Assembly (NCBI RefSeq): GCF_947179515.1
Contig: NC_067472.1
Span: forward strand, 103,235,658 to 103,299,657
Source: Apodemus sylvaticus
Taxonomy: Eukaryota > Chordata > Mammalia > Rodentia > Muridae
Reading direction: 5' to 3'
Length of the DNA: 64,000 bases
The translations under genes and the position numbers were made by a program. The notes under the pieces are model-generated. The model was not told the DNA's origin and did not search any database. It saw nothing but the letters and a program-made list of their open reading frames with translations. Positions 58,946 through 64,000 of the stretch are shown here, one piece after another (positions within the stretch are counted from its first letter, which is position 1; every line of letters starts with the position of its first letter).

Positions 58946-60469
58946 TTAAAAAATATATATATAATTTGGAGTTAATTTAGCCTATTTACCATTTCGAGTT
59001 TCTTCTACCCAACTGTTGTTTCTTCTTGGCAACTGAAGGACAGACTGTTTGATCATATGGCCCACACCAAAGATACCTGTGCAAGACAATGGACTGACTG
59101 CTCAGCAGTCCCGGTTTCAGTTGGAACCGTAAGCCTGCGAACCCCAAGGCCAGAATGATTGTGCCAGGAAGGAAAGCGCCTCCGCTGTGCCCATGAGCAA
59201 TGGGGGATGAGCAAGCCGTAGCCTACCCCATCTCCAGATCACTGAAGGCTCACTGCCCTTGACCAGCGAGCAGCCTGACACCTCCAGTAAACTGAAGTCA
59301 GGCAACTAGAGCTGGAGGCTCAGGAAAGGAGCCTTGCCTGTCTCCACAATGCACGCCTGAGTCTCACTTCTACTGTTCCCACAGACCAGTAACTTCCTCT
59401 TCTGCAAACTCAGAATAGGGCCCTCACCAGGCACTTAATCTGCCAGCACCTGAGTCTTGAAATACCCAGCCTCCAAAACTGTGAGAGATTAATGGTAAGA
59501 CACCAGGTTTGTCATGGCCAGCAGAGCAGATGAGATACTACCCTCAAAGAGACATTATCCCTCCCCAACCCAATCTGACAAGTACAGACATTGAAATCAC
59601 TGCGTGCTGGATTTCAGGACTGAAATTAGCTTGCAGCACCATTGCTTTCTGGGCCAAAGGGACAAGGACACCAAGTCTGGGGGTGGGGGTGGGGGTGAAC
59701 AGCTCTGCAGTGGGCCCACTCCCTGCACTATAGAGAACAGAAAGACACATCAAGCACGGCCCAGTGAGTGCTGGTCCTATCAAGTGAGTTCCAGAGAATT
59801 TAGCCCCTTTTTAGAGTCATGCCCTTCCCAAGTAGGCCTGGGTCCTCTGATGGGACTAACAATGCTGAATACAGGGTTAAAGATGGGGGTGGGGGAGGGA
59901 AGAGGTTGGACTTTTGTTTCTTGTTGATTTGGTTGTTGTTTTGACAGCAGTAGGGGTCGTTTGGTTGGTTGGTTGGATGGTTGGTTGGGTTGGGTTGGGT
60001 TGGGTTGGGTTGGGTTGGGTTGGGTTTGGTTTTGCTTGTTCATTGATGCCAGATCTCCTGTATCCCAGGCTAGCACCAAATGTGCTATGTAGTCAGGGTT
60101 GACTTTGAACCTCTGATGGAACTACCTCCACCTCTAGAGCCCGCACTACAACCACCTAATGTGGCTTGCCTCATGATCTTTTGACATTTTAAGTTTCCCT
60201 TGGTAAGGAGAAGAGAAAAATTAGCTGGATTTAAGCTAGCAAGCAGAGCATTGAGAAACACAGCCAGCTGCCGGGTGATAAAACTGATAAAATGGAGGCG
60301 CCCAGGCATGTTCACCCAAGGCCTTTTCCTGCATCTCCATCAGCCCCCAACTGGTTATCGAGTTTATTTTAAAACCTGAGAGTGAAGAATCGAATCGGGA
60401 ACGATGTTTGGTCGTGGAGGACACTGAGGTATTGCCAACTGCATAGGCAGGTGTTAAACAATTCGCCTT
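58946..60469. other. Intergenic, leading to CpG island
   Basis: No gene was recognised. It has a G-rich (GGGGGT)n patch at about 59678-59696 and a G-tract array at 59961-60024. The rest is unassigned. Confidence 0.5.
59961..60024 (+). repeat. (GGTT)n/(GGGTT)n array, G-quadruplex-prone
   Basis: GGTT units grade into eight consecutive GGG tracts with TT spacers (59987-60024). This fits the G-quadruplex pattern many times over. Confidence 0.95.
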
Positions 60470-60930
60470 CCTGGGTCGCGCGGGTATCCCCGAGTTGCGC
60501 GCACCCTACAGGCTCGTTCCGTGGAGTCGGGCGCCCCCGCGCGGCGGCGCGTACCAGCCTCGGGCGCCCGGGTCCCAGTAGCAGAGCCACCAGGCACCGC
60601 GCTCCCAGCCTTCCGCTGCCCTCAAACCCGCTGCTTCCCCCGGGCCTCGCCAGCTCACGGGGACTGAATGTTTACAAGATCGCCGGGCTCCCGCGGGCTG
60701 CTGAGGCGACAGCCAGCCCGCGGCACTAACGAGTCCCAGCGGAGCTCTGCGGTGGCCTGGCTTTGGCAACCTGGTGCAACCCTGCCAGGGCAGCCTGCAA
60801 GCTCCCATCGCCACCCACTGAAGCCGAGGCCGCCGCGGCCCCACCGAGTGGCCAGGGAGACCCGATCTAGGGATCCGGTGCTTTGCTACCCCCGATCTCC
60901 AGATCCGCCCCTCCTGGTCCATCCAAAAAG
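60470..60930. promoter_or_regulatory. CpG island, orphan promoter candidate
   Basis: It is very G+C-rich with dense CpG, for example GCGCCCCCGCGCGGCGGCGC at about 60529-60549, in a window where CpG is otherwise scarce. It lacks a TATA box and contains CCGCCCC (about 60904). CpG islands of this kind normally mark promoters of widely expressed genes, on one or both strands. Open frames of 115-138 codons on each strand across it match nothing I know and probably reflect base composition. No coding exon was identified in the remaining 3 kb. Confidence 0.75.
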
Positions 60931-61137
60931 CCTTGGCGGCTGGACCCTAGCCCCTAGCCCGGTAATCTCCCTTAGTGACCAGAGATCAAAGGGAGAAAGG
61001 AGAGAAAATAATCATTATATCTCATCCTGGGGTGTGTTGAACTTATACTCCAAAATGAAAAGGGCTGGGGTCACCTGCTAACATCTGGGCAAGAGCCACG
61101 CATCTGGACGAGGATCAATTATGATTCATCCCCAGAG

Positions 61138-61300
61138 GAGATTGAAAAGCTAATAACATTTACAGTCTGTGTGCCAAGAACTGTGTAAATACTTACATTA
61201 ATTTCCTCCGTCCTAACAACACTGTGATAGGCCCCGTTGTGCATACACAGGTGTTCGCGTTTCACAGGAGGAAACTGAGACCTAAACCCACGTGGTGACC
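61138..61300 (+). repeat. MIR SINE
   Basis: An ancient MIR pattern is visible: 'gtgtgccaagaactgtgtaa', then 'cctaacaacactgtgatagg', then 'aggaggaaactgagacct'. Confidence 0.75.
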
Positions 61301-61344
61301 CTGAGACCCACAGAGACAGATCGAATGGGAAAAAAAGCTCTGGG

Positions 61345-61485
61345 AACTCGGGTGGCACAAGCTGCTAATTCCAGCACTTGGGAAGTAGGGGCAAGAGGCT
61401 TCAGAGTTAAAGATCATCCTCCACTACACAACCAGTTGCAGTAGAGGCTAGCCTGGGCTATGTGAGACCCTGCCTCATTTTGTTT
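61345..61485 (+). repeat. B1/B4-related SINE, diverged
   Basis: The pattern is 'gctaattccagcacttggga', 'gaggctagcctgggctatgt', then 'gagaccctgcctca', as in an old B1-type monomer. Confidence 0.75.
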
Positions 61486-61535
61486 AAGGTGAAGAGAGCC
61501 TTGCATTTTCCTAAGTGTCTTCCAGGACAGACGGA

Positions 61536-61582
61536 CACACACACAAACACACACACATACACAAACAAACACACACACACAG
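61536..61582. repeat. (CA)n microsatellite
   Basis: An interrupted ACACAC/CAAACA run. Confidence 0.95.
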
Positions 61583-61854
61583 TGCTACACAGGAAAAGGC
61601 TCCACAGCTCTGCAAGCTGAGAACCACTTACACTAACCCCTCAGCATTGAAGGGTAGGGGCAGATAATTGCTTTTAATGAGTTGGAGTCTGTCAGAGGGG
61701 AAAAGGTGTTCCTCTTGGTTTAAGTCTGTGTTTTGATGTTTACTATAACAGAACTTATGTTTTCAAAATACACTAGCATCCTGTGGCACTGTCTGATGAA
61801 GCATACTTTGGGATACATCTCAAATGTTCATGATGACAACGTTTTCTGACCCTT

Positions 61855-61920
61855 TCATGAGCACCAAGCACCATTTTAAGTACCAATCTATTCCTTAAAA
61901 CTACCCAGATAACTTGAGGG
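61855..61920 (+). repeat. MIR-like fragment
   Basis: The segment 'atgagcaccaagcaccattt', then 'taagtaccaatctattcct', matches the left part of MIR. Confidence 0.5.
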
Positions 61921-62499
61921 AGAGAGGAAAAACTAAGAGCTGAGAATGCTATGGGTGACAACATAAAGCCCATGGGGGTTGGGGCGGGGTTTGTGGTCAC
62001 CATTCTTGCCTGCTACTGTTACTCTCCCATTTTGCAGAATGAAACTGATGTGCAGAGCCGTGACATCATTTTCTCCAGGGCATAGTCACACGAGCGAGTG
62101 GGCAGCGGCCCAGGCAGGCTGGGCCAGGCCTGTGCTGGTCCTTAGGACAGCCTCTTTACTGCCCCTCCACCATACTCGCAGGGTAAATCTCAGGACTGAG
62201 TCCTCATCAGTAAAGCTAGTTTTCTGTGAGAGGGTCTCTTCTCCTTCTAGGGCCTCCCTCTCCTATCTATCCATCAAAACCTCCACCACAGGTACCCCCC
62301 CTAGATGAAGAAATGGGCCCAAGATTTGAGTTTAAACAACTTGTTGGATTCTGGCACCACTGTTTACAGGCTGGTTGGTTTTAGACAGCTAATTTGACCA
62401 TCAGTTGCACTCAGTAGAATCTAAGCAACCTCTTCTGCTTTATGGGACCTGAGGTGGACTGAGGTCATTGTTACAAAGTGCTAGACAGGGCCCAATCCC

Positions 62500-62775
62500 T
62501 TGAAAGAACTCAGCAAACTCTGTCTTGCACCTTTCATACTTCACTCTGGGAACTCTTCCCCAACTGTCTCCACCCTGTCTCTCTAGAGGGGCTGGAGGCT
62601 CCTCTGCTATGGGCTTTAGCCACCTCAGCTTGCCACACCCTTGACCCTGAAATGATGGCCTCATGTATCTGAATGCCCCACTAAAAGTTATCTCTGAGAG
62701 CCAGCCTTGCTGATTGCTATATCTGCAGGGCCTAGCACCTCCAGCCTGGCACCCAGGAGGAGCCCACTTGATGTC
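62500..62775 (+). repeat. L2-like ancient LINE fragment
   Basis: The blocks 'gggaactcttccccaactgt', then 'atatctgcagggcctagcac', then 'cagcctggcacccaggagg' follow the 3' end of LINE L2. The 153-codon antisense frame over it is therefore not a gene. Confidence 0.6.
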
Positions 62776-62819
62776 TGGTGGATCAATAGCTGGATCATGG
62801 TAACTGAAAACGAGGCTAG

Positions 62820-62945
62820 TATTAATTATTGAAAGCCCACCATGCCAAGGCCCAGTTCCAGCATTCCACATGGACTCTAGCTCCTTTAATAAAACTGACA
62901 TATGAGATGAATGCTAATAATTTCTTATTTGGAGAAACAGAAGCA
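62820..62945 (+). repeat. MIR-like fragment
   Basis: The sequence 'ttattgaaagcccaccatgc', then 'tttggagaaacagaagca', follows the MIR outline with heavy divergence. Confidence 0.5.
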
Positions 62946-64000
62946 TGGGAACGTGTCCAATAAATAATGGAGAAAGGATGTGTGCCCAGTTTGGAGGCTG
63001 CGAATGGGTGCGCAGAGGGATTCCTGCCGCCCTTGCTGACATGGGCAGCCGTGCAAGTCCTGCCTCTCCTATATCTCCTCGCATCTGTGCAGTGAGGGGT
63101 GGGTCTGGCTATGGACGGAGCCCTTGATTGTCTGAAGGCTTAGGAAACACTGGGAGAATAAAAAGAGACACTTGGCCTAAAAGAGACCTTAAAACAGCAT
63201 CAGCACCAGGTCAGCCCAGCGTGAGGCAGAGAGTGCAGTGGCCAGCAGGCCAGGAAGCCCACACCCATCATCATGAGCACCCAGGTCAGAGCTGGCTCCA
63301 GCTCAGCTAAGACCAAACCAGCTTTATCTGCAACAAAGAAAGGTCAGAGTCAAGTTTACAACAGGGCTAAGGACAATCACAACCAGCTCTTCTGTGTGTG
63401 CCATGTCCTCGCATCAACCCTGCGACTGTCATTCCTGAGAATGACGGCCTGAGAGGCCTGGGCCTGCACCAGAGTCACACAGGGTTGATTGACAGAACTG
63501 CCTGTTGATTGGCAGATCCACTCCAGTCTATCACACACTAAAAGTCGCTCTATCTCTTTAAGCGGAGAGCAGGCAGGGCCCGAGGGTCATGCCTGCACAA
63601 CTGGCAAGCAAGTAAGAGAAGTAGCCACTTGGCTCATTAAAAGTTTAGCCAGGCAAGCAAAGTGGGCGCCTGGGGCAGATGGGACTCCCTGGGACGCAGG
63701 CCTCAGCTGGACCAGGCATTAGGTCCAGGCTGATATAATTGGGCCCCAGGTGCCCTGCTAAGTCTGTGGCCCCATGGGGAGACTGAAGGAGCCACCAAGG
63801 TCCAGTTCATTACAGCTTAATTAGTGGCAAATCACTTGGCAGCCTCAGGGACACTGCGACACGCTCAGAGCAAGAAAAGTTTGAGTACTTGGAACTTCTT
63901 CCCATGTGGCCTACAACTTTCTTTGCTGCCTGTAAAACTTTCTCCAACCCCGAAGGACACTAGGTCCCCATTGATGGCCAGGTTTCTCTAGATTGTTCAA
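62946..64000. other. Unique-looking distal sequence
   Basis: No young SINE or L1 and no recognised exon lies in this last kilobase. A weak MIR-like patch occurs near 63400-63480, and homeobox-type TTAATTAG at about 63817-63824. Its moderate G+C and lack of young repeats contrast with the olfactory cluster to the left. Confidence 0.45.

Noticed and set aside
59987..60024. Interstitial telomere
   Set aside because: The unit is TTGGG, not TTAGGG, and grades into GGTT, so it looks like local slippage.
60382..61081. 115-138-codon frames on both strands over the CpG island
   Set aside because: They match no known protein, and high G+C content alone lowers stop frequency. I keep the island as a promoter candidate but not the frames as genes.
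62440..62901. 153-codon antisense frame that could be a new gene
   Set aside because: It overlaps L2-like and MIR-like repeats and shows no domain, splice site or start context that would support coding.

Overview
The window is nuclear DNA from a murine rodent. It carries B1 SINEs (several with intact target-site duplications), B3/B4-type SINEs, L1 elements of old Lx-like and younger murine type, and long CA/TG, GA and AAAG microsatellites. The Trim21 protein read here differs at many positions from the house-mouse protein as I remember it, and no clear ID SINEs of the kind abundant in rat were seen. A murine species other than Mus musculus is therefore likely, but I cannot name it.

Layout. 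Positions 1-5.2 kb are gene-poor upstream sequence. Trim21 (Ro52), an interferon-inducible cytosolic Fc receptor and E3 ubiquitin ligase, runs on the + strand from about 5.44 to 14.3 kb: a GC-rich promoter with an ISRE, a noncoding first exon, six coding exons (463 residues) and a long 3' UTR. Three intact single-exon class I olfactory receptors of the OR52B group lie on the - strand at 15.6, 29.0 and 35.8 kb, each surrounded by repeat-rich intergenic DNA. From 40.9 to 50.5 kb the DNA is almost entirely L1: a decayed sense-strand Lx-like copy carrying nested SINEs and a 34-nt piece of U2 snRNA, then a 5'-truncated antisense L1 with much of its reverse transcriptase frame still open. At 53.1-54.5 kb a frameshifted Cndp2 retrocopy abuts, tail to tail, a fragment of a fourth OR52B gene. 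From 55 to 60 kb there are duplications and a minisatellite. After 60 kb the character changes: a G-tract array, a dense CpG island (60.47-60.93 kb) and ancient MIR/L2 repeats suggest the edge of the olfactory cluster and the start of different, possibly regulatory, territory.

The genes are not an operon or pathway. Trim21 and OR52B genes are neighbours in the known mammalian TRIM/olfactory-receptor region (human 11p15.4), so this is conserved synteny. The most informative observations are: a sharp gene-conversion signature between the two Or52b4-like genes; a tailless U2 retropseudogene with a perfect target-site duplication; a GC-AG intron in Trim21; and an orphan CpG island at the distal end. 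I found no CRISPR array, prokaryotic system or wholly new gene system.
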